NCBI GenBank assembly: GCA_949825065.1 | Contig: OX463847.1 | Span: 36,093,789-36,157,788, forward strand | Direction of reading: 5' to 3' | Length of the DNA stretch: 64,000 nt | From: Odontocerum albicorne | Lineage: Eukaryota; Arthropoda; Insecta; Trichoptera; Odontoceridae | Shown: positions 1-11,805 of the stretch, one piece after another | Layout: each line of letters begins with the position of its first letter | How positions within the stretch are numbered: the first letter of the stretch is position 1 | Translations under genes and position numbers: made by a program | Notes under the pieces: generated by a model | The model's input: only the letters and a program-made list of their open reading frames with translations | The model's database searches: none | What the model was told of the DNA's origin: nothing

Positions 1-439
1 TCTCAAGTTTAATTAAGTGGTTTCGAGCGAAAGTGTTTTCTAACACATCTCATCGCTTGGATTATCCACGCATGCAACGTAATTGGTTCAAATTCAAACT
101 GCATTTATATTGGCCGAGTGATTGGGATAAGCGAGAGTAATTCAATAAAGAGTAATTAAGAAACCATCTGCATTGCAAAATATAGTCGCTTGGAGAAATG
201 CTGTGATAAACACTCTTTTTGTTTTCTTGTGTATTATATTTCCTTACAACAAGCGAATTGAACATAAAAATCTATAACGAACAAGGAAAATCTAGATTTT
301 AGTATTCGTTACTTACAGACAACCTCCATTGATTTAAGAATACTTCCACAGGAATATTGCAATTCAGAAGAGAGACTGATTTCAGTAATCTGCGAAAAGG
401 GTTTTAATAGTATTGTTTTGTACTACACTTTTGTTATAT

Positions 440-612
440 ATAGTACAAACTTGTGGGTTTTTGACCATGTGACAATCTCTTACAACTAATCAGAATATAA
501 ATTAAAACAAGACTGAAACCCTTTTTCAAATAAATTGGTTATCAATGTGAATCGAGCCCGCAACCTCTGAATTGTGAGTTATGTGTTTTAACCACCAAGT
601 CATGGAGGTCAT
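440..612 (-). mobile_element. SINE-1 copy, degenerate
   Basis: Read on the minus strand this has a tRNA-like head (gacctccatgacttggtgg, then box B near ggttgcgggctcgat), a short body, and the family tail motif (gagattgtcacatgg). It matches the better copies at 16575-16765 and 32647-32842. No target duplication was recognised, so the ends are approximate. Confidence 0.75.
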
Positions 613-1125
613 CACAAATCAGGATACGGAGGTATAATCACTGTTTTGGTACTTTCATTCATGTCTGTCCTAAATTTCATGAACATTAAAAAAATATTTT
701 GAATTCCTTGAACACAACGCTAATTATATTGCGGTTACCAGACCATAGCTGAATACTAGAATACATTTCGAATTAAGGACCTGTAGAGTGTTCCTAACCC
801 TTGTAAACAATGTGGAACATTAAAGAGAAACTGGTAATTGTATCTTGAAATAGCTCTCGCAAGACAGACCAGTGAGTCTCATCGCCTATCGTTACTGTCA
901 CTCGGGCTTAGAAAGTATTGTCGACCGCTTCACGCAATGTCGCATGCTACTTTTTTGTGTACTTTGCTGTTTCACTATTTGATTGTTGATTCAAAGTGAG
1001 TTAAACTAGACATTAAATAAACTATTTTACTAGTCGAGAATATATGTATAAAGATCCAATCGACAAAATAGGATAATATAGTTAATCTACAATTTCACTA
1101 CTCTCAATTGATTTTTACTTTTAAT
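613..1125. other. AT-rich intergenic stretch, nothing recognised
   Basis: No open frame, RNA gene or repeat family could be assigned here. Confidence 0.5.
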
Positions 1126-1129
1126 TTTT

Positions 1130-1885
1130 AAAAGTCTCCTTTATTAATCGTGTCGTAAAGTTAAGTTTGTTGGATTTTTCAGTGCACCGCGCTCTTGTTT
1201 TTTAACATTTCGCTTTGTTGTTTATGCCGCTATGTTAGGTAAGGTTGGTTCATCGCTCTTGGATTTACACAGACTTTGTAGTTCTTGTCGTTAGTTAAGT
1301 TAGGTTGGCTTTTTCCTCATTCTTCATTATCAACAACCTCCTTTACTGTTCACGACTTTAGGTTAGGTTAGGTTGTCTTATCAGTTCATCAATTTAATTT
1401 TTTTATCAGCCTTCATTGTTATCTATTTCGTGAGGTTAGGTTGAATTGGATTTTAAGTTCATCCCTCTTAGTTTTTGATAGGCTCCTTTGTAGTTTTTGC
1501 CGTTAGTTAAGTTAAGTTGGCTTTTTCCTCATTCTTCATTATTAACAACCTCCTTTACTGTTCACGACTTTAGGTTAGGTTAGGTTGTCTTATCAGCTCA
1601 TCAATTTTATTTTTTTATCAGCCTTCCTTGTTATACATTTCGTGAGGTTAGGTTGAATTGGATTTTAAGTTCATCCCTCTTAGTTTTTTATAAGCTCCTT
1701 TGTAGTTCTTGCCGTTAGTTATTTAGGTTAGTTTTTTCACTCATCATACCGTTTAGGTATGTTAGGTGACTTTTCAGTTTATGGTTCTTCATTCTTAACA
1801 ACCTCCTTTATTGTTCACGACGTTAGGTTAGGTAGGATTGTCTTTTTAGTTCACCTCTCTTATTTTTTAACATGATCCTTTATTG
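1130..1885. repeat. TTAGG-bearing tandem array with ~212-bp higher-order unit
   Basis: Diverged subunits of roughly 70 bp each carry a gttaggttaggttg core followed by a T-rich stretch and a ctcctttantgttcacgac segment. The phrase ctcctttgtag recurs at about 1272 (variant), 1483 and 1695, giving a ~212-bp period, which is three subunits. The TTAGG core equals the arthropod telomere repeat, but the spacing and length are those of an internal satellite-like array. Confidence 0.8.
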
Positions 1886-2350
1886 TGCATGCCGTAAGGC
1901 TCTAGGCCGAGTCTTGGAATAACTTTAGATTCGTGTCTTCGTCGACGTGAAGCTCTTTGTTAAAAATATTACGCGTATTTTATTAGACTTTGATGAAGTG
2001 ATATGTTCTTCCAGATTCTACAATCCCGTATGATATCACTTCTCCCTCAATTTTAGATTCTTGCTAGTAAGTATACATTTGGTAAACCCAGCAAAAAATA
2101 TCCTTTACGTGTCTTGATAAAATATCCTTTACGTATCTTGATAAACTAACATTTTATTTTCTCAAATACGGGATAAGTATGTATTGCATTTATGCGTTCA
2201 ATTATTGTTTGGTTCGAGGTGTTTTTTCTGTTAAGTGAAAATGTGTTGTTCCGAGTAATCATTCTGAAGTTGATAAGTAATCTCTGGATAAGCGATGAAA
2301 GTTTATGGATTTGTATACTACGTTGGATTAATGAAAAACAATGTGTTTGC

Positions 2351-2428
2351 TGAGAGATCGACAGAGAGAGAGAGGGGTGGGGGGGGGGAGAGAAGGAGGA
2401 GAGATATATAGAGACGGGTGAGAGAAAA
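2351..2428 (+). repeat. Polypurine tract
   Basis: About 75 bases are almost pure A/G on the plus strand, including a run of ten G and (GA)n blocks. The small minus-strand frame across it, rich in S, P and L, is a by-product of this composition. Confidence 0.75.
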
Positions 2429-2929
2429 TAATTCCTATTTTTTTTAAAACGAATGTAGAAATTCATAAGAATGTACAGAGGAAATTAGAAACTATAATAT
2501 AAAATATAAAACAATACAAAAAAATGTTACATTAATGGGAGTGACGTTCAAAAAATAAAAAAAGGGACATAAAAAATTCCCACATTAATGTAATTTGGGT
2601 AATCAGTGAAATTGTTAACACGCTAACAGTCAACAGTGTGTGACTGTTAAAGAGTCGTTTGGGTAAAGAGAACCATGACGAAAACGTTTATCCATAATTA
2701 TTATGATAGTGATTTAGAAAAAAAGCAATTTAGTAACATGAGCATGCCATGAGACAACAGTTTAAAAAATACTGTTGGACATTTTTCTGGTGAAAATATA
2801 TCTAACATTAATAGACAGGAAAACGATGTTGAGTAATGCCACTTGATTTTAATCTTTTATAAACTTATTATTTTGAATGATGTAAGATCATCTAAATTTT
2901 GTCCAAAATATTCCGTTATATTCATTAAA

Positions 2930-3002
2930 ATCTGGACAACTTGTGAATGGACAACTTGTGAATAGGAGTGAAATGGATAACTTATGAATATAAGTGAAAT
3001 AC
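2930..3002. repeat. Short tandem repeat (ggacaacttgtgaat-type)
   Basis: The 15-base phrase ggacaacttgtgaat or close variants occurs three times within about 70 bases. Flanking AT-rich sequence from 2430 to 3190 shows nothing else. Confidence 0.6.
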
Positions 3003-3194
3003 TAAAAAAAATTGTGTTTGTGTCAATCCATAAAAAAAATTCCACGAAAAAATTATAGAACCATTTCTCTTATACCACACGTCAGTCAAGTCAAACTTCA
3101 CATAGTAAAGATGTGCCTAAAAGACTACCTACAATAGAAAGACAAATACCACAACAGTAAAAGGAAAATATACCAGATAACAAATTCTTAGCCA

Positions 3195-3620
3195 GATTGT
3201 TAATTGAAAAATGAGGAAAATTCAAGATTTCTTTGTTCATCTGTTCCTTAGATAACTTTAAAGCCTTCAACTGTGTGAAATGGGAACAAATGTAGAAGGT
3301 ATTGAGGGAGATGGAAGCATCTGAAAATCTGACAGTCTTGAAAAAAAATATGTATTGTATGTAGGTATCAAACTGGACTATCTCACTACTGATGAGTTGA
3401 GGCTGACGGAGGGGCTTCGACAGGGTTGTATATTATCTCCGGATCTTTTCAACATCTATGGTGAATAGATAATGCACTTGACGGATGGGAGGGTGAAATA
3501 ACGGTTGCGGGCAGACAAATCTCTGACCCCACATACACCAATAGTACTCATCTCGCAGATATAAAAATAGCTGGAGAAATATTGTGTTAGCTTCATCATG
3601 ATGATCACGAACTTCAGTCA
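3195..3620 (+). pseudogene. LINE reverse-transcriptase relic
   Basis: Conceptual plus-strand translation gives RT landmarks in order: a KAFNCVKWEQM-like motif A region, then VLREMEASENLTVL, then LRLTEGLRQGCILSPDLFN (motif B, QGCxLSPxLFN). The place expected for YADD reads HLADIKIAGE. Stops and frame changes interrupt it throughout. The block resembles RTE/BovB-like RTs, which is a family-level inference from memory. No promoter or 3' end was located. Confidence 0.75.
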
Positions 3621-3839
3621 TGAGGATGACGACTAGGGAGAGAGATATGCCTCCTTTATGGTACATATGACATATTTATTGCGGTTCTCGCTGCTCGGTC
3701 GAGTGGATTACTTCTCCCTGGGACGCATTCTACTTGGACTATGTCAACACATCTGGGATTATTGGCGATTTAATTTTTTTCTTTTCAATATGTCCACACT
3801 TTTGATTAGGACATTTTGAAGAGCGTGGCTAGCAAACAT

Positions 3840-4085
3840 TAATCAAACCTTCAGGTTTAGAATCACTGGAGTAAACTCGGAATTCGCGGTTCGTCATCGC
3901 ACTTTTAACAATACTACCAAACATGTGAAGCGGTAACCGAGATCTAACTCCAGCTCTTTTACGAGAGTGGAACCATTTTTTTTTATTTTGTTTGGAAAAC
4001 CATCGGGAATCAAACCTGAAACCCTCAGGTGGAAGTAAAGCATCTTACTAACTAGGTCACGAAAGTTGTCATTAAAATTACTTTT
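3840..4085 (-). mobile_element. SINE-2 copy
   Basis: Minus-strand head gacaactttcgtgacctag with box B ggtttgattcccgatgg is followed by a body unlike SINE-1 (agagctggagttagatctcg, then a cactggagt-like block). The same head-body combination recurs at 27640-27895, so this is a second tRNA-derived family rather than a broken SINE-1. Confidence 0.65.
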
Positions 4086-4879
4086 TTTTTCGAGTTTGAA
4101 TCGAACTACAAAAGTATAAAATATCCTATTGTAATTTGACTCGTTATTAAACAATTCTAAAGAAACTTCACATTGTTTTATATGAGCTTGTATAGATTTT
4201 TTTACACATATACTCGTACTTCCAATTGATTTTCATCAATACTCGTCACGTGAAATCAAGTTTGTTTTAATACAATCAGTGGTTAGTGTCGCGCTAAATG
4301 AGGAGCAGTTGCAATTAGTGGGCCGTGTGAATGCATATCAAACGAGTAGATACCTCAATAATGAACATGTCTGAGTAAATACATTAAATACCTTGTTGAA
4401 GCCAATCAGCAATTAGGCCAATTTTTGATAAGCGGCCTTACGAAGTGATTGGTCTTACTGCATGGAAAGGACTTCTGAAGTGTTTGATAGTTGAACGCAT
4501 AGAAAACTTCTGTAATGTACTGACAGATGGTACAATAAAACGGAGGTGCTTTTTGAGTAAAACTGGCATTAAATGGCGCTAAACAATTTATTTGGTCGAT
4601 TGTTTGTGCTGAAATGTGAATTTCAAAATACTAACAAAAGTTTGTGATGTAAATGCAAAAAAAGACGTTTGCGATAAAAGTGTCTTCGAATGAGGGTAAA
4701 CATTACTTGAAAAGACAGGAAAAAGCAAAAAAAACACTAGACTGTAAATATGACCACATGTCTGAGTTTTGCAACAGGTTTTGATGACTGAAAATCAGAT
4801 AGCAAAGGAACTTTTACGTTCTGTCGACATTATTTTACTTACTTAACATCTCGATTCTCCTATCTGTGCGAAAAATATC

Positions 4880-5055
4880 ACTTAAGAACACGGATGTTTT
4901 CTGCAATCGGGCGATGAGAGAATCCTTTACGTACCAACACACCATCTCTCATTTAACATATCTTCTTTTGCGGTCCAATTAGCGCGACTGTGGAATGAAC
5001 TTCCAGGAGTTATCAGTGTACTATATACTATCCTTATTTACGTTCGAGAGAGAAT
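4880..5055 (+). pseudogene. LINE C-terminal relic
   Basis: A plus-strand frame reads SSFAVQLARLWNELPGVI and ends at a TAA after RERID. The ARLWNELP block is the usual last conserved segment of CR1/jockey-type LINE proteins. Upstream residues are frameshifted. Only the tail of the protein is present. Confidence 0.65.
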
Positions 5056-5344
5056 CGACTAAAAATATGAAGTTATTCAGAATATTCTTCCTTCTTCATT
5101 TGCCTTTGTTTCCCGTCTTTGTCATTTAATTCGTTACTTTCTTCTAGTTCTACCATTACTGTTAACATATTAGTCATATAATTGCATTTTTTATTTAATT
5201 GAAATATTTTTTTTTGTAAAATATATCATAGATTAAAACAATTTAACGTATCCAAGATGGCTGGTTGGTCGGAAAAAAATCTGTATAGCATTAATCCTGC
5301 CAAATGTACCATGCATAACCACGTATACAAAAGTAAGATACATG

Positions 5345-5415
5345 GCGCGCGGTAACGTAACGCACTGGACTTTCGTGCGGAAGATCGCCAGTTCGAGACC
5401 CGCGCTGTGCTACTC
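5345..5415 (+). mobile_element. tRNA-like head of another SINE
   Basis: The segment has a box A-like ggtaacgtaacgcactgg and a good box B gttcgagaccc at normal spacing, but no clean cloverleaf and no pol III terminator directly after. It differs from the SINE-1/SINE-2 heads. It is best read as the head of a third, single-copy-here SINE or an old tRNA pseudogene. Confidence 0.45.
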
Positions 5416-5419
5416 CCCT

Positions 5420-6610
5420 CAAATGACATAGGAATTTTTTTCACCTAGTATTTGGGGGTATAAGGATACCTATTACTTCGGTCATATCTATTATTTCAAA
5501 AAGAGGGGGGAAAACATACCGATGTGCATCGATCGTCTCATTTCGATGGCCTGGTGTGCAACGACGATGACGACACAAAATGATAAATAGAGAATTACAT
5601 CTATTTACAAATTTCTTTACTTATTTATTTAACGCTTATGTAAATAACATACATGTGACTGATTTATTTATTTAAAGTCATTTCTTTCAATCAACCAGAT
5701 TTTGCCTCGAAATTATCGGTATCCGACCGTGCTCTTCAACTACCTTACTAGCCCGAGTATAACGCGATATTTGAAGTGAATTTTCTTTTTATAATTAGAA
5801 CTCGCGTTATATTCTAGGAATATATTGAAATATAGTGACAGAGAAACTCTCTCGCGATGTTCGTATTTGATACATATTGAGGGCATCTCACACCAGATGA
5901 CAAGAAAAATATCATGAGATTTAATACCGCTTTAGTAATAATATCAAGTGGAATGACATCACAGTTGCAGGTATTAAACGTTGTTATCAATAAACCATCC
6001 AAAGAAAACTTAAAAAAAGAAGAAAACATTCGGCTGTTAGAGGGAAATCACCCATGACTATCAGGGAATCGATCATTAATGGTTAAAAAAAAAGGTGCGT
6101 TTCTAACTATTTGAATGGGATGGATATCTTTGGAAGCTAAACAATGCCATTGAAAATTAGAAAACGCCATAAATCAGTGGAGATTCAATCGGTTCTGAAT
6201 AAATAATTTAACATTGGAGACATTTATCTTTATTACTTAAGTAAATAGTTTTTTTTTTTCAAAATACATGTTTTCTATTAATTATTGAAATTGTTCTGTT
6301 GGAGATTAATTTCTTGACAAGAAGATAGATAATCAAAAGTTCGAACCCCACTTGGAGCAACATACTCGTATTTTCTCAATTTCCACTGTATCTTTAATGC
6401 GAGATATTTGGCGCAACGTTTTCTTGATTATTAAAAATATTTCCTGTAAGCACGGGTACATTTTAAAATAATAAATATTAAATTCTTGAATCTTAAAAAA
6501 GGCGTTTGTTTCACTTTGTGGTGTCATGTTTGTAAGTTCGCCTTAAAGCGGTAGAGAACTCAAATGAAACAGAGGGGAACACAAAAAAGAGTTTAATTTA
6601 TTTTATTAAA
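5420..6610. other. Mostly empty AT-rich stretch
   Basis: The only structure seen is a short inverted repeat around 5758-5816 (gtataacgcga / tcgcgttata), perhaps a decayed MITE. The small open frames here lack any recognisable motif. Confidence 0.4.
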
Positions 6611-6614
6611 AAAT

Positions 6615-6850
6615 AATAATAATAATTAGTTCATACATACATATCATCTCGCCGTTTCTTTGCTGGGATAGGCAAAGAGGAGAGCGCGTCAGTATTTCCT
6701 ATCGTAACACATATCTTTCGCATCCTTTACACCTCATACAGCTTCTATTATTGTACAATTTTCAATTAATTCTTTCAAGTTGTCCAAACGATCTTCGAGT
6801 TCTCTTCTCCATCCTGCTTAATAAGTATTTATTCATATTGTTGTTTTTGG
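6615..6850 (-). pseudogene. L-B LINE 3' end relic
   Basis: On the minus strand the sequence ends with the L-B C-terminal block (a YPSKETAR-like stretch followed by gatgatatgtatgtatg), the same ending seen at 21500-21590 and 40230-40285. Upstream residues (CERYVLR) fit the family's CxDRxxWRS region. Interrupted by stops. Confidence 0.6.
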
Positions 6851-7740
6851 TAAGGGAGTTATTATCTGGTTACATAAGAGAACTTGGTTACATTGAAAAA
6901 AATATGAATTAACAGAGTGAGTTTTTATTTTTAAGAAAACGATATAAAAATATTTAAAAAAAATGAGATGAAAAAGAGTTGCATACTCCTGATAAACGCA
7001 TTTTAAAATATTTCAGTCTGATAGCACGCACGCTGCATTACCAAAGGAACAATAGGCCCTCCCACTCAAGACGTTCAACATAAAAATAAAAAAGGACTCG
7101 CATGTTAACCAAAGGGAACTAAAAAACTAAGATTGGAAAACAAAGGCCAATACCTTAGTTTAGTATGTAAAGCACAAGTGTGCATAATTGAATGTCACAT
7201 TCGAGGAAAGGGCAAAAGACTTGTGTGAAGCTGGAGTCATTCCCCGCCGAAATTATCGTCTACCGTTTATAGCCCACATTTCCATTTGAATTTCATATTG
7301 TGTGAACCAGACAGGAGCAACATTGACTAGAAATTAATTTAAGGTTGACATTGTGCGTACACTTACTAGTTTAAGTAGTATTATAGTAAGTAACTTAGAA
7401 ATATTCAAATATATTAAGTAACTCAGAAATATTCAAATAAAGGCCGTCAGATGCGAAACTTAAACAATATATTTGTACTATTGATACGTTTGAAAATTTT
7501 CAGGACTGTTTTTCATTAGATTAAATATTTTTCGGAGTTGTGAAAACGGGTGGTTTAACATACCCAACATATGTTCACGTTGCGGTTGCGAGTGTGGGTG
7601 GTTTCGTTGCTTTTTGCGTGCTTATTATATTTGTTAATGTGTTTTGGCTTCGTCCTGATGATGAAGGCTCCAACTACTTTGATACGTCGACCATCAATTA
7701 AGTTAACACAAAATTATTATGTTAAGTAATGTTTTAGAAA
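6851..7740. other. AT-rich stretch, nothing recognised
   Basis: No repeat family or coding signal was assigned. A cctgatgatgaaggctcc motif near 7651 resembles a hammerhead-ribozyme core but fails the remaining requirements. Confidence 0.4.
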
Positions 7741-7744
7741 TAGA

Positions 7745-7917
7745 ATGATTTGACACTTGAATGTGAAAAAAATCTACCTAATAACTTAAATTAAAATGAC
7801 ATTTGTTTCACTTGACAAAAGCATAGTCATTGTCAGTTTATAGAACGAAACAGATCTGTAACTTTAATTTGAGTTATGGATTAGATTTTTTTCACATTTA
7901 ATTGTCAAATCATAATG
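7745..7917. repeat. Imperfect palindrome, ~65-bp arms
   Basis: The left arm begins atgatttgacacttgaatg and the right arm, on the opposite strand, begins atgatttgacaattaaatg. Pairing continues through aaaaaaatcta and the gtttc block, with a loop of about 40 bases. It looks like a MITE-type foldback, but no target duplication was recognised. Confidence 0.6.
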
Positions 7918-8126
7918 TATTAAAATGAAGTTCTACAATATAAATACCAAATCAATTAGTAATTATGTATTTCATTTCCAATTACATGTGAAAAATAATT
8001 TAAATTCCAATACGCAGAAGTCATGATGTAAAATATTGTTTTTTTTTTTTAATATCTGTTCATAGAGATGTTTTGTATGTTTTTATTGTTGAAATATTTA
8101 TAAAACAAACGTTAGTCTTTTTGCCA

Positions 8127-8635
8127 TTTTTCAAAATACGGAAAAAAGCGAAAACGTGTAAAAAAAAGCGTTGAAATGATTAGATAAAGGTTCGAAACTG
8201 AATGCGACATAACATTAGATTGTCAGGATAGTTTGACATATTTTGTATCTCAAATGATTTTCAATTTAATTTTCATTAATAAAATTCATTGACAGTAAAC
8301 CATTCAAAAGACCGAAGACGTGTCAAAAAGCGTTGAAATTATTAGATAAAGGTTCTAAACTGAATGCGACATAACATTAGATTGTCAGGATAGTTTGACA
8401 TCTTTTGTATCTCAAATGATTCTCAATTTAATTTTCATTAATAAAATTCATTGACAGTTAACAATTCAAAAGAGCGAAGACGTGTAAAAAAGCGTTGAAA
8501 CTATTAGATAAAGGTTCGAAACTGAATGCGACATAACATTAGATTGTCAGGATAGTTTGACATCTTTTGTATCTCAAATTATTCTCAATTTAATTTTCAT
8601 TAATAAAATTGATTGACAGTAAACAATTCAAACAA
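8127..8635. repeat. 162-bp tandem repeat, ~3 units
   Basis: The phrase gcgttgaaa(t/c)nattagataaagg starts at 8168, 8330 and 8492, giving an exact 162-base spacing. Each unit contains gaatgcgacataacattag and a tail ending near cattgacagt. Units differ by only a few substitutions, so the expansion is fairly recent. Confidence 0.9.
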
Positions 8636-9022
8636 CTCGAATAAATGGGAATATATTTTTTTGTATGTGTATTCAGTTTGCTTATTTTTTTTTGAATAAT
8701 TTTCTTTTTCAATTTGTCATCTTTGTTTTCTTCTCACATGTGAAATACGTTAACATAATATATACACGTATTACACCATTTTATTTGTAAAGATGTTTTT
8801 TTATGATGTAAATTGTAGACTTAATCAATGACGACTTTAATTTATTTTGTTTTTTTTTTCAAATAAAGTCTTGAACATTTCTCAAATATACACTATCTTC
8901 CTAGAAACATTTAAGGAATTTCATCTGAGGTAATTGCGACAAGTATTAATGGAATACAATACATTTTTAAAAAATCTGTAAAGGGATAAAATGGAGTCCT
9001 GGTATTGAAGCGTCTAAATTCT

Positions 9023-9427
9023 AAAATAATACTCACTCACAATAAACTGATTATGTACATTTACAATAAAATAATACTCACTCACAATAAACTAATTATG
9101 TACATTTACAATAAAATAATACTCACTCACAATAAACTGATCATGTACATTTACAATAAAATAATACTCACAATAAACTGATTATGTACATTTACAATAA
9201 AATAATACTCACTCAAAATAAACTGATCATGTATATTTACAATAAAATAATACTCAATCACAATAAACTGATCATGTACATTTACAATAAAATAATACTC
9301 AATCACAATAAACTGATCATGTACATTTACAATAAAATAAAACTCACTCACAATAAACTGATCATGTACATTTACAATAAAATAATACTCACTCACAATA
9401 AACTGATTATGTACATTTACAATAAAA
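9023..9427. repeat. 45-bp minisatellite, ~9 units
   Basis: Units of 45 bp (actcactcacaataaactga followed by ttatgtacatttacaataaa and ataat) repeat about nine times; one unit is about 4 bp shorter. Since 45 is divisible by 3 and the unit lacks stops in some frames, long repetitive frames (YIYNKI.. and YFIVNV.. repeats) appear on both strands. They are not genes. Confidence 0.92.
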
Positions 9428-9467
9428 AAAACATGCCAATTAATACCTCATCTATTGTCGTCCTTTA

Positions 9468-10060
9468 AGGCTCGTTCTCACGGTTCAAATTTAGTTGACC
9501 GATTAAAGTTGATCAACAAAAGTTGAATACGACTTGAATCAGTTTTTGTTCACACGTTTCAATAGAAACTGATTCAAGACCCGTTCTCACGGTTCAAGTT
9601 TAGTTGACCGATTAAAGTTGATCAACAAAAGTTGAATGAAATCTGTAGTGAGAACCTTTGTTTCAATAGAGTTGATCAACTTTTTAGTTGATCAAGAAAA
9701 TATTCACCCAGTCAAACTTTATCGTTCAAGTTATGAATCATCCGCCTTTTGCTTTCAAGTTGAAACCTGTCTTGAAACGTGTGAACATGTCAATTCAAGT
9801 TGATTGTCAAGTTTGCTTTCAGCTCGATAAATATAAAAATAAAGGTGCAAGAGAAAATGCTTTCAATGCCATTTTTAACTGAATTAAATTGAAACTGTTT
9901 ATTGAATCAGTTTCTATTGAAACGTGTGAACAAAAACTGATTCAAGCCGTATTCAACTTTTGTTGATCAACTTTAATCGGTCAACTAAACTTGAACCGTG
10001 AGAACGGGCCTGTATTCAACTTTAATCGGTCAACTAAACTTGAACCGAGAGAACGCGCCT
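9468..10060. mobile_element. PIF/Harbinger-type MITE, copy 1
   Basis: The element begins AGGCTCGTTCTCACGG and ends GAACGCGCCT, with 3-bp TTA on both sides (9465-9467 and 10061-10063), the target duplication typical of PIF/Harbinger. Long inverted termini carry repeated gttgatcaac palindromes. Both ends are partly duplicated relative to copy 2 at 12721-13217, making this copy about 100 bp longer. The small frame inside it is not coding. Confidence 0.85.
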
Positions 10061-10164
10061 TTACTGTCAGAAAGGTCAGCTTCAGCGCTTTTCCCTGATT
10101 ATGGTGGCTATAGGCTGCTGTTACGTATATAGTCATCTACACAATACATGAGATTGATCTATTC

Positions 10165-10900
10165 ATATATCTAACACTTTATTTCAAATACACTTGTGGG
10201 CTTATTGTCAGTCGGTAATCTCTTCCAACCAACCAGACAAAAGTAAATGAGGCAAGTTACATGGTTGCCAAAAACATTCAAATGACCATCCATCTCCACG
10301 AAATTCACGAACATGTACGTGAACATATGGCCACAAAGATGAACAATCACCCGAACATTCCTTTTTATATAAAGTGAGATATCATCAATCAAAGGAAAAC
10401 GAAGGGATGGTGGAGAGGAAAGGAAAAAAATCAGGAATGAAACAAATCATGTTACTGATAAAAAATTAAGAGTTTTTTCAGTCACTTCTTAAAGCATGTC
10501 AAGTTCGAAGCGAGTCTAATATTGGTTTGTAACTGGTTCTAGAGTCTCACTGCATGGACAGTAAAGGACAACGTAAAAAAAGAAGAGTGGTGAACTGAGA
10601 AGGCCAATAAACAATCTTTGTTTGAGCGTAGTGCTAGTCCATGATCGGATAGATGCTGAAAATTTCTGGCGAGATAAGAGGGGGTTGCGGGACAATTAAG
10701 AATATTATACAATAGATAGTATGTAAATTTGGCGTCTATTTCTCACGTTCAACCAGTAGGTATTTTGAGTAGGGTTTTAACCCCACGATAATGAGTCCAT
10801 GTGAAATAATAAAAACCATCACGAATATAACCTCTATCCTGAATCGTGCAAGTATCGGGTGTGGCCCCGGAGCTTTGCCTGGATCAATAATCGTCCTCAT
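10165..10900 (-). pseudogene. L-F LINE 3' part, coding tail plus 3' UTR
   Basis: On the minus strand, fragments in order read YWLNVRNRRQIYILSIV, YNILNCPATPSYLARNFQ-like, SFFTLSFTVHAVRL, then NQLQTNIRLASNLTCFKK. These match the C-terminal thumb-to-end region of CR1-type LINE proteins (LWNxLPxxIR). Stops interrupt it, including one for the W of LWN. The 3' UTR runs to about 10165 and contains the tail ttgtctggttggttggaaga, which is also the SINE-1 tail. A close 3'-UTR copy lies at 13920-14316. Confidence 0.75.
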
Positions 10901-11364
10901 TTTTTATTGTAGCAACACGTTCAGTAGACTTGTTGCAAGATGTTTTATGGTTATATTCAATCGGTAACTGGGTCATCTATTTTGTGGGTTAATTAACACC
11001 CCCGTTGCTTTTTAGCTGAGTTGAACATTTTATTTAAAAATGTAAATAAGGGCTTGTAATCGTTTGTAATGTTATAAGTTTAAACCACTGAGATGGTTTG
11101 GGCATATACAACGAATGAACGAAGAAAGTGACTATGGATGACAGAACGTGATAGTTTGTGTGTGTATATATAAGTTTAATGAACATAATTTTAAGAAGTA
11201 GCTGTTACGTGTTTCAAAAACGGTAAATAGCTAATCACATAAAAGCCATTCGTACTGCATTACAAATATGATATAATGAAATCGTTATGATAGCTAAAAC
11301 TTTTTAAGCCGCGTGTGGACGTAAGTATACCCTTTTTAAAACAAATGAATGGATTCTTTTTTTA

Positions 11365-11445
11365 TTTCGTGGCCTAGTTGGTGGAACGCTTGACTTCCAT
11401 CTCAAGGTTTTCTGGTTCGATTCCCAATGGAACCCAACAGAGAAT
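11365..11445 (+). mobile_element. SINE-1 head fragment
   Basis: It starts cgtggcctagttggtggaac and has box B ggttcgattcccaatgg followed by aaccca, as in full copies. The body and tail are absent. Confidence 0.7.
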
Positions 11446-11610
11446 CGTTGTTTTTTTTATCGTACATAGCGAATATGTAATATTAGTGGAACCCAAAAAG
11501 TAGTGTTCTTGTCTTATTTTTTCAGAAAAGTTCTTTTGACTAATTTGTGATTAGTTGGAACAAATCGCTTTATGGCAAAAAAAACCGTCAAATTGTATCA
11601 TATATAGCTA

Positions 11611-11805
11611 ATGTGTAATATTATTCAATACTGTGAAGATATTCAACAGTTTCAACAAGGAATTTCAAGGCGTTTACAAAAATTAGACGTTAGAGAAAGA
11701 CAGATTTTTTTTACGCTAGAGAAAGACAGACAACTTTTCAAAATAACGTTTATGACATTCTTCGTTAATTTAGAAAAAAATCAAGAATCAATGCGTAAAA
11801 GTTAA
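11611..11805 (+). CDS. Small hypothetical ORF (64 aa)
   Basis: An ATG-to-stop frame encodes a charged, probably helical peptide (parts: QGISRRLQKLDVRERQIFF, TLEKDRQLFKIT). I do not recognise the family. The Leu/Lys/Glu-rich C-terminal half recalls tails of MADF/BESS-type or transposon-accessory proteins, but that is a weak impression. No upstream promoter or splice context could be seen. It may be chance or a TE remnant. Confidence 0.2.
   Translation: MCNIIQYCEDIQQFQQGISRRLQKLDVRERQIFFTLEKDRQLFKITFMTFFVNLEKNQESMRKS

Noticed and set aside
1130..1885. True telomere end
   Set aside because: TTAGG occurs as short runs inside a longer diverged unit and unique DNA lies on both sides.
5345..5415. 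A second tRNA gene
   Set aside because: Box A and B are present but the acceptor and anticodon stems do not pair cleanly and no T-run terminator follows; listed as a SINE head instead.
7648..7695. Possible hammerhead ribozyme (CTGATGA followed by a stem-like stretch)
   Set aside because: The GAAA core is replaced by GATA and I could not form stem III by eye; more likely chance or a very decayed remnant.
9023..9427. CRISPR array
   Set aside because: The repeats are directly adjacent with no unique spacers, and the genome is eukaryotic.
9151..9468. Paired repeat ORFs (81 and 94 aa) on opposite strands
   Set aside because: They are created by the 45-bp minisatellite, whose length is divisible by 3; no coding evidence.
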